Origin: Alentia gelatinosa
Taxonomy: Eukaryota > Annelida > Polychaeta > Phyllodocida > Polynoidae
Length of the DNA stretch: 64,000 nt
Assembly (NCBI GenBank): GCA_950022655.1
Contig: OX465584.1
Location: forward strand, 26,571,469 to 26,635,468
Reading direction: 5' to 3'
The notes under the pieces are model-generated. The model did no database searches. It worked only from the letters and a program-made list of their open reading frames with translations, and had not been told where the DNA came from. The position numbers and the translations under genes are program-made. Positions 11,990-23,600 of this stretch are shown here, piece after piece. Position 1 is the first letter of the stretch. The number at the start of each line of letters is the position of its first letter.

Positions 11990-13060
11990 CTCGACAGAGT
12001 TTACACCCCCTTTCTTGAAAGAGAAATTAATTAACATACTAGGGGTGAAGTTCTTAAATGAATACTATGAGAAAGAGTACTATGAATCTATAACTTCAAG
12101 GAAAGTTACTGAAATGCCAAAATATTTGCGCAACCTGGTCCAATAGAAACTTGTCACTTAAAGGCAGAGTCACATAGTAAATAGCCTACTGATACCAACA
12201 CTGCTGTGAATGACATCAGTGATTTATACTCAACTCAGAGTTTTTAAAGAATTTAAGAATATTGTAAATAAGTGTAGCTGGCAAAACAAAACGAACAAAA
12301 TTGCCTATTAAACCCTCATTCAGGAGGCTTCGGAAGGAGGGCTTAACCTGCTAAATTTAGACTGTATGTATTTTGTATCTAGAGTTAAATGGATTGTGAA
12401 AAAATACTCAATACCTTGAAATCTGACATCGATACCGCTGCAAGGCTAATTTTATCGACTTATCCTGAGAAGAAACACACCCTGGCTAAATTTGATATCC
12501 CTAGAAAATGTCTTCATTGATTACACTATTTACCATTGTGTGAATATCTACAATTGTAAAAATAGGGAACTCTATAGAATCATGAACTCTTACAATACAG
12601 ATGTACTACCTGCCAGACCTACTGGTGCAGCACCAGTAAACATTCTCTGGTTGATATGGAATTATGGATAGGTTTATATTCCAATGGTCATAATACTTTT
12701 TCAATATAAAATGATGAACAAAATTATACCTACCAAGTCGTACTTGTATCACGGAAAGATCTTCGACATCCCTAACTGCCCGTGTTGTGGAGAGAAAGAC
12801 ACAATAAAATATTACTTTGTGGACTGCCCGAGCTGTTTGACCTTTTTTTTAACTCTCTTCAAAATTGGGTCGCCAATCTTCAATTCGATACATCTACGGC
12901 TTCCCTCCTCCTCGGGGCAATAGGAAAATCAGGTTTTAATACTCACATTACTTTATTAGCCAAATTTTAGATTTACAGGAAAAAGATGCTCAGCCAAGGA
13001 AAATTATGTTTCTATGAGTGGTGTCAGGATCTCGCTAACAACCTGAAAAAAGGAATATCA
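11990..13060 (+). mobile_element. L1/Tx1-like LINE, decayed 3' half
   Basis: Frames broken by stops still show two family landmarks. About 12320-12400 reads TLIQEASEGGLNLLNL followed by VKWIVKKYS, the pattern that follows the polymerase core in L1/Tx1 elements. About 12776-12850 reads CPCCGEKDTIKYYFVDCP, the C-terminal cysteine/histidine-type domain of such RT proteins. The remnant lies between receptor 2 and its shared upstream flank at 13690-13985, so it probably inserted there after the array formed. No intact ORF remains. Confidence 0.65.
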
Positions 13061-13065
13061 ATAAT

Positions 13066-13180
13066 AATTTAGGGTTTGTACGGAACTCGTTCTGTGCAAA
13101 CCCTAAATTATCATCTCGCTTTGTAGCTTGTACAACATGGTCAGGACGTTCTATATAATTACTCTGTCAGACCGATTTGT
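13066..13180. mobile_element. Partial palindromic element related to the one at 44226-44691
   Basis: AATTTAGGGTTTGTACGGA pairs with TGCAAACCCTAAATT as a hairpin at about 13068-13113. The following ACATGGTCAGGACGTTCTAT also occurs, with one change, at about 44540-44562 within the larger palindrome. This is therefore a second, partial member of that family, sitting just beyond the LINE tail. Confidence 0.55.
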
Positions 13181-13689
13181 GTCTGTACTTGTCGTGAAGC
13201 TAAGTCTGGTGGTCCAATGCCCCCCTTTAGCATTGTATTTTGTCAAAACAAGTCTCTGTACATTGTGAGGACAGTCCTTGGTAACTATTGGCACGCATAG
13301 TCTCCGTCCTCTTAACATTAGTTACAAACATGAAAAGGCTGCCTTTGTATAGTGAAATGTTTTTATATACCCTCTATTCTATCAAGAAAACAAAAAAGAT
13401 ATGCACCAAGTATTTAGTCTTACCATTATTGTAGCTCCTCATCATCAGCTCCAACTGAAAGATATGTATATATTAGATATATTGAAATATGTAGGAAATA
13501 ACGCCAATAGGCGTTTGCTAATGTCATTATGTTTACTGAATTAAAAAAAACTGTACAACCAACCTACCATGTGTCATCTTTTGAACCTGAATGAATAAAA
13601 GCTGCAATGATTGAAAAAGAAATTGAGCTGAAACCATACAGACACAATAAAATATTACTTTGTAGTAGGTCAGGATCTTAGACCATCTC

Positions 13690-14183
13690 CGCTTTGATTT
13701 TACTGTAACATCGAGCATTTATTCTAGTGAGCAACATAAATATTTTGTTGCAGATAACAAAAACGGTAACTATGTATATAAGTGAAGTCATTTGTGTACA
13801 ATCCATTTGACAAATGTTCTTATGTCACCTGAGTAACCAAACACACATGCAAAATACTGCACAACTATTAATCCATAGATGAATGCTAGATTCCTCTGAA
13901 CATAAAAGCATATAATGAAATTTACTTTAAAATGTAAAACCCATGCCATCTATCTAGAAGTTTAACGTGATCTGAAATTATTGTATTCAAAACACATGTG
14001 TGACTTTAAAAGTGGGTTCCCTAATTTGATGTTCGATCTAAAAATTGATATAAAATAATACATAGGAATTCGCATGATATAACAGATGTAATGTTCCTCA
14101 GACCCGAGGATAAACGGAATAAAGTGGCACCTTATTCCATATCTGGCATTAGAATATGTCACAATGAACAGTTTTGAAACCAT
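13690..14183 (-). other. Shared upstream flank of GPCR copy 2
   Basis: Aligns by eye with about 3366-3620 and about 640-1000, for example in CATGCAAAATACTGCAC followed by ATTAATCCAT. It is separated from the receptor coding region by the LINE remnant. The open frame at 13962-14183 has no recognised domain and is probably not coding. The flank may hold an untranslated exon or the promoter of the receptor family. Confidence 0.4.
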
Positions 14184-14463
14184 AGTTGATGATATTCCAA
14201 GGTAGCACCACTAAATATTGTTGGGTTGGATTCTTTATTCAGAGCGTATCCAAAATTGCCAAAATTGGATATTCTCTGTCAAATTATTTCTATGGGTTCG
14301 ATTCGCTGGTTGTTTTCATATAACAGTGATTTTCCCTTGTCCCTTTACCATAAATAATGATGAAAAGGTAATGATGATAATAATATGACTGCTAACATAC
14401 ATAATTGTATACAACATTGCTACATAATGTAGCAATCATACTTCTGAAATTTCTGTATATATC

Positions 14464-14646
14464 GAGGGTGGTTGTGGCCCCTAAGATTCGAGGTCAACTC
14501 TCGACTGCAGAGCCGTCCCAAGGCGTGAGAAAATATTATGTAAGGAGGTCAGGGTGAAGGTCGGGTTTGCTGCGAATGCAGTCATTGGCTACTCGGTCTA
14601 CTGTATTACTTATATGGAATTAAGGTAATGGGACAACTCCATGGTG
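14464..14646 (+). repeat. Left copy of an inverted 183-185 bp repeat pair
   Basis: Starts GAGGGTGGTTGTGGCCC and ends GGGACAACTCCATGG. The reverse complement of nearly the same sequence lies at 17531-17715, with only scattered differences. The two face each other across 2.9 kb of repeats and an RT fragment. They could be ends of one composite element or two independent insertions of a short repeat. No target duplication was found. Confidence 0.7.
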
Positions 14647-14874
14647 ATATATCAATTACTAAATTCACCACTTGCACATAAGCATGGCGTGACGATCGCC
14701 GTGATAACGGGTTTCCCTGGTTCTATGTATTTCATAAAGGACCAGTCGCACACCAGCGAAATTTCCGCACCCCAGAACGAGGCGTGCACTGTAAGAGTGA
14801 AGCCAACACTGCAGCAAGTGCCTAATACCACTATAATAATGAAAATATAAATGGTTCTGCTGTCATTAATATAT

Positions 14875-15724
14875 AGCCGAATTTTACAATTAATATACTG
14901 TTAGAAAGCTGAGACTTAGGCCTATCTGTTGGTATATATATGATATACCTGTATTATGTCTATGATTTCCTGTCATAGATTGAACAACAGAATTGTTTAG
15001 GCAAAAAAAAACCACAAACATGTTACCTTCCTGCTTTCACAGTGATTTAACGAAAAATCTATCGCGATGACCTATAGAAATAAACATCCTATCTTTTTAG
15101 GTATTTCAGGATGATTAATATGATACCTATATTGCCAGGCTGTGATAGATATTTCCTGAGGTAATGGAGCATTGGGTCTGACAGTATTAGATTGTGTTAG
15201 GCACTATATGTACCTAGGAACAAAAACTTTTTTCTAACTTAAAAAAATGTGAATTGCTCTGGCTTTGTGTATAACATGCCGATCTTTATAAATAAAGCAT
15301 TGTTAGAAAGCTAAGACTCTGGTCTATTTGTTGGTATAGATATCATATACCTATGCCTTGGCTAAAATTTCCCGTGATAGCTTCAAAACTTAGATTTTTG
15401 CTGACAAATTCCTAAATTTCCTGACAATTAACTGACGCATTATTAGTCCCTTACCTCAGGAAATATCTATCACAACCTGGTAATATTGGTATCATTGTAA
15501 TTGTCTTGAAATGCCTAATAAGATAGGATGTTTATTTCTATAGGTCATCGCAATAGATTTTTCATTAAATCACTCTGGAAACCGGAAGGTAAAATGTTTT
15601 AGTGTTTTTACATAAACAATTCCGATGTTTAATCTCTGACAGGAAATATTATTCATATCACAGGTATTTGATATATATATATAGTCTCAGGTTCCTAACA
15701 ATTTATTGTTTGTAAAAATCGGCC
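14875..15724. mobile_element. Long-inverted-repeat (foldback-type) element, about 0.85 kb
   Basis: The left arm (14875-15163) and right arm (15451-15724) are imperfect reverse complements, sharing for example ATAGAAATAAACATCCTATC and TGATAGATATTTCCTGAGG. The loop of about 290 bp contains a further copy of the arm's outer part in direct orientation at about 15279-15385 (TGTTAGAAAGCT word). There is no transposase frame, so it looks non-autonomous. Its family was not identified. Confidence 0.7.
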
Positions 15725-16125
15725 GATTATTTATTACGTGAGAGCTATTTCCATCTTTCAGGTGAGAAAAACAATAGCTTTTTATTATTACTCAGAACTG
15801 GGTGGAGAGTGCTCGCCTCGTTTTCGTTCGATCTACTTAGGCGGCCATTACAAGATGGCGCCAGTTTGAAGAGGGTCTATAGTGTATTGTGAAGTTGTAG
15901 CCAGTGCAGATTCACACTTTCCATATACTACTTCAGTTTTCAATATCCAATTAATCGGCATATGATATAGGGTGTAAAAATACGTGTACAGAAAACACAG
16001 CTTCTGGGGCACGTAAAGGAACAATCGGACTCAGGCAATGGCCTGTGGCAGCCCCTGTAAGTGTCAGGTAAGCATAGAGTTTCTTCTTTATGTAGGATAT
16101 TATAAGCTGTACAGAGGATACATTC

Positions 16126-16245
16126 ACAATATTACCATGATTTCGATCTGAGTGGCTGTATTCTCCGCGTAGTTGACGCGTAGTATTGCGTAACGTCAAC
16201 TACAAGGAGAATACGGCCACACAGATCGAAATTATGGTAATGTTG
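16126..16245. repeat. Strong hairpin with 53-bp arms
   Basis: Arms 16126-16178 and 16193-16245 are reverse complements with a handful of mismatches, both containing the GTATTCTCC/GGAGAATAC and TTTCGATCTG/CAGATCGAAA words around a 14-base loop. Such a near-palindrome points to a recent foldback element or an RNA hairpin source. Confidence 0.7.
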
Positions 16246-16455
16246 TATTTATTACTCACTTATATTTAGATTTAAGCAATAAATATGATCGTTAGAAAAC
16301 TTTTCAACGTAATTAAGAAGTTATGGTTGGGACTACTTTCATCTCAAAAATCCGTATCCTCCTAGGAGGGTACGGAGCTCCGTATCCTCCTCAGTAGCGA
16401 TCTGTAATCTCCATAGGCTTAGTATGGAGACTCCGTATCAGGTGGGTAATAAAAG
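16246..16455. repeat. GC-rich repeat sharing a 3' end with 28440-28632
   Basis: The end of this segment, about 16405-16452, contains TAGGCTTAGTATGGAGAC then GTATCAGGTGGGTAATAAA. A close relative ends the GC-rich segment at about 28580-28630 (TAGGTTTAGTATGGAGAC, then TATCAGTGAATAATAAA). TTTATTACTCAC at about 16249 is a weak inverted match to the end. Probably a short non-autonomous element family. Confidence 0.45.
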
Positions 16456-16779
16456 TGATTGTTGATCACAAAGCATCCATACCAGTCGGGCTCTCACAGC
16501 AGCCTGTTTGTGATGATACCACTGTGGCGTGGCTCTGAGAGAACAAAGGGGACACACACATGATAGTAGTGAGCGTCACTCATGAGAACACAATGTCCTG
16601 GCACACGTTACCAAAGTTATACATGTACTTAACGATAATAAAAACGCAATTCAGGCGATGATTTGTTTAATTATTGGGGACCGTGTGTATAACCATTGCC
16701 CTGTCTTCATTGCTTTAAATGCCCTGTGCTAGCCCAACGAGTACTCTTTGGTTTGCCTAAACAGCTTCAATGGTATCCT

Positions 16780-17530
16780 CTTCTTTTCTGAATCCCATCT
16801 ATCACTAATTTGGTGACCTACTCCAGACATGAAAATTTGAGAACAACCTATTCAATTATCTATGAGGTGATTGACAGGAGGGTCATGAGGTTGCCACTCT
16901 TGGGAATGGGCACCACTAGTGCTGTTCTCCATCCCATGTAATGGGTACCACTTCCATATCCGAACTGCACTGGAGAAAAGAAGTTAATTCATTCAAAGGT
17001 AACTGGAGATCCATTCATGTATGAGTCTCCTTATACCTAAGAGTTTTAATTTGTCCAGGAGAATTTTATGGTTCACCGTATCAAAAGCTTTCTTTAGATC
17101 GATAAACACAGTGACTGTCACCTCCCTATCATTCATGACTCGGAAAATGTCCTCTGTGAATTTAACATTTGTATTCACCGTCAAATGTCTGGGACTGAAC
17201 CCGCCTTGTTCAACCATAAGTAGGTTCTTAACTTCACAGTGTTCCATAAGTCGATGCTGTACAACATTCTCTAGGAGTTTGCCTGGTACAGGCAGCAACG
17301 AAATTGGATGGAGATTGCATACTTGATCACTATTGCCTTCTTTCTTAAGAGGCACGATAAGAGCTTCTTTCCACCTTGATGGAAAAACGCCGGACGTCAG
17401 AGACAGCCGGAATAGTTTCAATACTTTCGGTAAGACAGCTAATAGTGCTATTTTCAAAAATCTACTCAAGATAGCAGGCAAACCCGATGACTTCCAAATG
17501 TCAATTTTTTGGATTAAGTGTCAACATGTA
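16780..17530 (-). mobile_element. Non-LTR retrotransposon RT fragment
   Basis: The open part (16993-17481) encodes about 162 residues of reverse transcriptase. It shows SLTSGVFPSRWKEALIVPLKK, then HPISLLPVPGKLLENV, and the catalytic-region block FIDLKKAFDTVNHKILLDKL. The usual order in CR1/Jockey-type elements is kept, but the polymerase is cut off after EWISSYL. A second broken RT-like patch (WRTALVVPIPKSG) follows at about 16880-16960. The YxDD motif is absent, so this is dead. Confidence 0.8.
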
Positions 17531-17715
17531 CACCATGGAGTTGTCCCATTACCTTAATTCCATATAAGGAATACAGTAGACCGAGTAGCCAATGACTGCA
17601 TTCGCAGCAAACCCCGACCTTCACCCTGACCTCCTTACATAATATTTTCTAGCGCCTTGAGACGGCTCTGCAGTCGAGAGTTGACCTACAATCTAATGGG
17701 CCACAACCACCCTCT
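17531..17715 (-). repeat. Right copy of the inverted 183-185 bp repeat pair
   Basis: Reverse complement of 14464-14646. It abuts the upstream end of the RT fragment within about 35 bases. Whether it belongs to that retroelement or is an independent insertion cannot be told without more copies. Confidence 0.7.
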
Positions 17716-20572
17716 GTATGTCCAAAGTTGCCCCGTTATAAACCCAGTCATCATTAATTTTCTCAGCCAACTTGGGGCCTATTTCAGAGAAGTAGGTGTT
17801 TATGTAGTCTGCAGTGAGGTGACTCGGTAGTTTGCTACCAGTGGTGTTATCCACCAAGTCTATGTATTATCCTTTTTGTTGGGTAGTAGTTTATTAATTG
17901 CAAACCAAATTTGTTTGCGTCAGATTTGTGGTGAAATAAATTTTCTCTAATATCATCTGATTTCACGGTGCCTTCGCCACGGCGCCACGGCGGGGATCCG
18001 AAAAACACCGGACAGATCACTCACTCAGTAGTCGCTGCCGACGCCACGTCAAACCCACCATGATCTGATTTCGCGTTTATTATTCAATTCTAAAAATAAC
18101 TAATGATCCTTGTTTCCTTATTCACATATCTGGGATCTTCCAGGATGAGTTTCAATATCTCAGCTATTGCAGGAGTCACTTAGGTAGGCATTTACCTAAC
18201 TTTTAAGACTTGGTTCTATGCACTCTAGCTAATGATCTATGGATAGATCTTGCAAAACTGATTGATTATGCTTTTTGAATGAAGTCTATATGCCAATTTA
18301 AAGCAAAGTTATGGCCATTCAAAACCTGGAATTCAGCCCATCGTTCTGCCACAATTAACCATAGTTAAGAGGTTATTTGTGATCCAAATTTTGTGATCTA
18401 CCAAGCTGGTATCAATAGTCATTTAAATACTTAAATGCTTATTTCTCATGCACTATTGAAGCTAGAAATATGACTTAAAAGGTGGATTGAAGGTCATCAC
18501 AAGGCGGATGTGACCATGCATGAGATTACCTTTTCCAAGGTCAAGGTCATTTTAAGGTCAAAGGTCAAAAAGTTGCAGAGCTTATATGTGAGGATGTTGG
18601 GGTTGCTTATAAAACATAGTGGTCCATGTCTAAATGGAAATGTTAAGGCATATTCTATACAATTTTTAACTGTAAAACATCTGCAAACTTGTTATTTTTA
18701 TGAGCAACTTAATCTTCATACCATAAAATGTCTCTAAAGTTGAGTTTTAATTTCACTTGACCAAACCCTTATTTTTTTCTCAACCAATCATTGATAACTT
18801 ATATGCATGTGATAGATCTCATCAAGCCCGTTAATATGACACCCTAATTGTCTTGATATTCCAATAAATAGCTTCAGAATCGACTTTTGAAGATAGGTGA
18901 GGTAACAAGTGTCCCTCAAAGGGTTAATCACACTATGAGCGCCAGAGCCGCGACCGGGAGTTATGTAAGTGCCTAACTAAGGTAGTTTGTAACTCGTTGC
19001 CACAAACAGTCACTGCAAATGGTGCTGATGAAGTACACATTTCCTGACAGCTATATGATTTGGGAACTAAATCTTATAGCTGACCAATTCATTTATTGAA
19101 ACACAACTCTTCTATGTATTTACACAGGAAATATGCCTTTGAAGGAAATATCTTCCGGGTGGTCCACAGAATGGAATGCTCTCCCTTCTGAAAAGTATCA
19201 GGGTTATCGTGAACGAGCTAAACAAGCAAGGGTTACCAAGAATTCACAGGAAATGAGCCCACAAGCCAAGCAGACCCGCAAAAGCTTCCTTCTCCATAAA
19301 CTCAACTCTGTGAGACATAGAATTCTCTTGGTAGTTCATTTCACAGCATGAAAATTTCTCTGTACACGTTTGATTGATTTCCGTGTAAATATGATTCTAA
19401 ATGAAGACATGGTTGACCGTCAATAGTGGCTCATGACCTCAGTCTCAGAGACTGACTTTCCTGGTCTAGCCGATAGTTTGAAGAAAATGACGTTGGTTTT
19501 ACTATGTCAGAAACAATTGTTTATAATTTCTATATATTATAATATTATTTTCTAAATCAGCAATGTGTTCTTTAATACTTGGATATCATCGTATTCAATT
19601 TCCAGGAAATTGACGTGCCTTTACCATATACCCAGAGGTTCAATTGTTAAGGCTATTAATGGGTCGGTGCTATTGCCTCCTGGTGTGTATGACTTCTCAG
19701 GATCACGGTATAGAAAACCTCGGGGGGGGGGGGGGGGGGGGGGGGGGGGTTGGAGAAAAACGCACATGATCAATATCTTTGGACTTTTTATTTGAAAACA
19801 TTCAACAAAGTCAAAACATTTCAACATTTTATATCACCAATCTCATGACCTTTTGATAGGTTCTCATCAAATGCCCAAATGCTCTTATCCTGACAGAACA
19901 CACCTATTGCACAATAAATATTGGCTAATCTTACGTTAACGTTTTATAAATTATATTCACATAACCGTGGCTAGCAATGCACGTAAGTTTCTGGGAGTGT
20001 GGTGAGTTCAATCACACAGTATCACAAGCACAATAAGCGGGTCAATGTCTCAAGTACTTCTACCTTAAATATTCTCAGGCTTGCAAAATATACATACATT
20101 TGAATTTATACAGTATTCATAATATACATACATTTTAGATTCATCAACTGAACTTCGATGAACTCAAATATATTGTAATCTTTGGTAATACACGATGCTA
20201 AGTTTCCTATATATCTATTTGAGTATTACCTTTACATATACCAAATATGTTCAGTCGTCATTCTTCACCAGATACTGGTGGTCTTCTAGTGGCTTCCAAA
20301 AAAGGAAAGGACTACCTGGGAGAACAATAAGTTAATTATAACTTCAAAAGTACATATATTCATGATTATTCATAACGTTTCATTATGGTTGGAACACATT
20401 CAATTTACGTTGGTTTTGATTCGGCGAAATGCAAAGAGAGATCAAGTACGATGTGTGGATTTTATCCACAAAGTTGCCTACATTATAATTATACATATAA
20501 TTAGGCAGTTTCTGACATCGGTCCCTCCTGGAAGCCATTGTTAAGTACATGTACATGTAAATAAACAGTCTG
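17716..20572. other. Intergenic, repeat-poor apart from poly-G
   Basis: I recognise no gene. A GC-rich island at about 17965-18060 (CACGGCGCCACGGCGGGG) stands out from AT-rich surroundings and may be an inserted fragment. AAGGTC words occur near 18537. The remainder looks like intergenic DNA and the probable 3' UTR side of ACSBG close to 20,500. Confidence 0.35.
19722..19749. repeat. 28-nt poly-G run
   Basis: An uninterrupted run of 28 G, the longest of ten G or C homopolymers of at least 14 nt in this window. Length is likely polymorphic or uncertain in assembly. It could form G-quadruplex structure. Confidence 0.9.
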
Positions 20573-20649
20573 TTATAGGTCGTAAAACTGCTCTATCGTC
20601 GACTCGTACATCTTGGTAACCACCGGCCTCTTCAGTTTCAACGTGGGTC
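20573..20649 (-). CDS. ACSBG2: ACSBG exon 13 (last coding)
   Basis: Begins after TTTCAG and completes the GELGPTLKLKR motif, the C-terminal region that usually carries the lysine contacting the adenylate intermediate. Ends YDL and TAA. Confidence 0.88.
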
Positions 20650-23600
20650 CTGAAAGAAGATTGATAGAAAATTGTTACAAGGACGTTAACAGCCTCAAAA
20701 GAAAATCCAGGATCTGTATTAACATTTTTTAAAGAAAACACATAATACAAAACAGCTTATGTTCAGAGTTGATAAATTGGATAGTTATTGATGGATTTCT
20801 AATCATCAGGAATCAATCTTTGCGGTCACGACCCCCCCCCCCCCCCCCTAACCTCCTACACCGGACTACAATGCACAAACTTCAGTGTTGTGAACCTTAT
20901 CTCATGCCCTATTGATGTTATACTGAATATCGGCATCGGAGAGCGTAGTGTCTTTTAGACGGAGAAACCATTGATAGTTAAAAGTTTGTAATACAGGATC
21001 TAAACCAGTCGGATTTTGGTGGAGCTCATTATCCTTTGCATATTTGCTCCTAAAGGGAAAAAAACCCTAGAAGTCGTACCTAATACATATATCTTCTAAT
21101 TTCCAGCCCCCCCCCCCCCCCACACACACACATCACAGAAAAATAACCCCCCAAAAAAAAATATTCGGAAACACCGAAAGAAAAACAGACCAAGCTTCTA
21201 TAACGTTTCCCAGGTGGGGCCTCATTTTCTCGTAGAATTGCTGGCTTTATCTTACAATAAAATGGATTTCTTTTAAATCTAAAAGGTGTAATAGCCACGT
21301 CCTGGTTTCCGTTTTGGGTAAAATGGATAAAAGATAAGGTAGGTGACTGACCGAGTTCGCCGCCGGGCACGGAGAAGTCTCGCGGCAGAATGGTCCACTT
21401 GGCGATGCGCTTGGCGTTGCTCTCTGCCCGCTTGTTGGCGCGGTCTATGGCGGCCTGGATGCCCGCGAAGACCGCCTCGTCCTTGGTGGAGGTGATGGTG
21501 GACACAGACGTGGCCTGGCTGCCTACTGATTGACACCAGTTCATGGCCACCGAACTCAGCTGGTCCTTGGGCTCCAGCGTGTCAGCATCCACTTCAGTCT
21601 GATAAAGAGAACATGGAGAGTTTGTCAAGTGTTTTATTTAACTAGACTGAGATGGACAATAGGTTATTAACAGTACGTGTAACATCATACCGATCTATAT
21701 TGACAGAGAGACAATAACAATAACAATCTTTTGCTAAACTAATGGGGAATTGTGCTATCAATCATAGGTTATCAATCATAGGTGACTCCTGGAGATTGCC
21801 GACAATTTTATGAATATCAAACCTTTCAGATACATTCAGTTTCGAATTTGTTTGTGGCGCCACCTGCACGGGTCGCACTTGAATTCGTTCAATTCCCTGG
21901 CGGATGACGGCTGGAGAAGCAATCACTCTGTGCCCTATACGATTCCATCTCGCCTTCAACAATGACAATCAGTCGAGTACCCAGATTACCCATAACTACC
22001 CAGATCTGAAAACACAAAACGCAGCCTCACCTTGAGTGTGATGAGCAGTGAGAGGAACTTGCGCTTGTCCCCAATGAGCATACAGTTACTGATGGCGTGG
22101 CACTCCTCCTTGACCGTGTCCTCGATGGGCACGGGGGCCACGTTCTCGCCGCCCGCCGTGATCAGCAGCTCCTTGATGCGCCCCGTGATGAAGAGGAAGC
22201 CCTGCGCGTTGACGCGCCCGATGTCGCCCGAATGCAGCCAGCCCCACTCGTCAATCGCCTCCTTCGTCTTGGCCTCTTCGTGCATGTAGCCCATGAAGAC
22301 GTGACGCCCGCCCATACAGACCTAATATTTAAAAAAACATCGATGAAAATTATTATTGCTTTATATTGATCTATGTCGATATTATGTTTAATGATATGAA
22401 CTACATCTCTGATGGATTCATCCGCTTTTGTTTGTGTAGATTTGATTTTGATTTTTGATAATTTCCCATACGTTTCTCTTCGAGAATTACTTACAATTTT
22501 CAAGAAAAATTGGTGGGGAAAGGGACGCACGGGCGGCTAGGTCGTTGCTATCGCAAGGAGTCTGTTTGCTGATGTGCTGTTTAATAATATAATACAATAT
22601 TTACATCATGTCTAAGCTGGCGCCCAATCTAGGCCTATGAATATGCAAAACCAATCCTAGTGTCTATGCCACGGTGTATATATTAATAAACCTAAATTTT
22701 TACCCTGTGAATAGATTTGATAATAGACATGGTATGAGAGCATGAAGGCCACTTTTGTAGAGTGAGGAAGAAATATGTATATGTAAACGCCTGCGTTGGA
22801 AAGAACACATGTATCGTCGTGGAATAGTTCACAAAAGATTGTTAATATAATAATGCTGAATAAACGTCTTTTCTCAAAACAAACAGAAAATTATGGTTTT
22901 TCGTGAAACATTTCAGTATAGTATGGAAAGTATTTAGTGAATGTGGCCTGGTTTCTACAGCCATTCAAAGAGAACCGCTTATAAACATGTTTCAGGTACA
23001 GTCATATTGTATGTTATCAAGGAAGCATTTTAAATGTATGCAAGGATGTATTTTTCAAAATATGTAAGGTAGCATTTTATTCTAATAAATCTTTGTAACA
23101 ATCGTTGTCTCTCGAGGGATCTTAGAAAGTGATATGAATGTGAATGATTGAGGGGTAACAGTAAGACCAGTAAATGTTAATTCCCCAAGCTCACATAAAT
23201 AAACTATTCAGAGCTGAAAACTGAAAGGAAATAATGCCCCAGGTCTAGGTTCCTTCCACCCATTGATAGTTATTCAATGCCTAGATATAGTTAAACAAAT
23301 GAATTCAATGGTCACTAGTAGTGACCTGTTTTTAACATGTACCCTCGAGCATTGTGTGCAATGCTTGAACCATCCTTAAGAGAAAGATGTGCACCTCGGG
23401 GCTGTTTCACAAACGTCAGGACGTAGAGAAACATTGTTTTAAAAAACTGCAAGCTTTCTGCCTTTGACGTGTTTACACCTTGGGTGTCATCAGTCAGTGG
23501 CTCCCTCTAGTGGAGATCATAGTTTTCTACTCTCAAAGATGCAGCTTTCTAGCTTCACTTTAGCAAGAATTTATAATAAGTGTGCTTCGAGGCAAGTTTG

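Noticed and set aside
14250..14310. GGTTCGATTC, a B-box-like word, as a tRNA gene
   Set aside because: The upstream sequence does not fold into D, anticodon and acceptor stems, and no A box is at the right distance.
21080..21628. 182-residue minus-strand open frame
   Set aside because: It is ACSBG exon 12 extended into intron; the true exon is 21352-21598, bounded by splice sites that join in phase to exons 11 and 13.
22097..22369. Plus-strand frames opposite ACSBG exon 11
   Set aside because: GC-rich shadow frames of a well-conserved coding exon; their residues resemble nothing.
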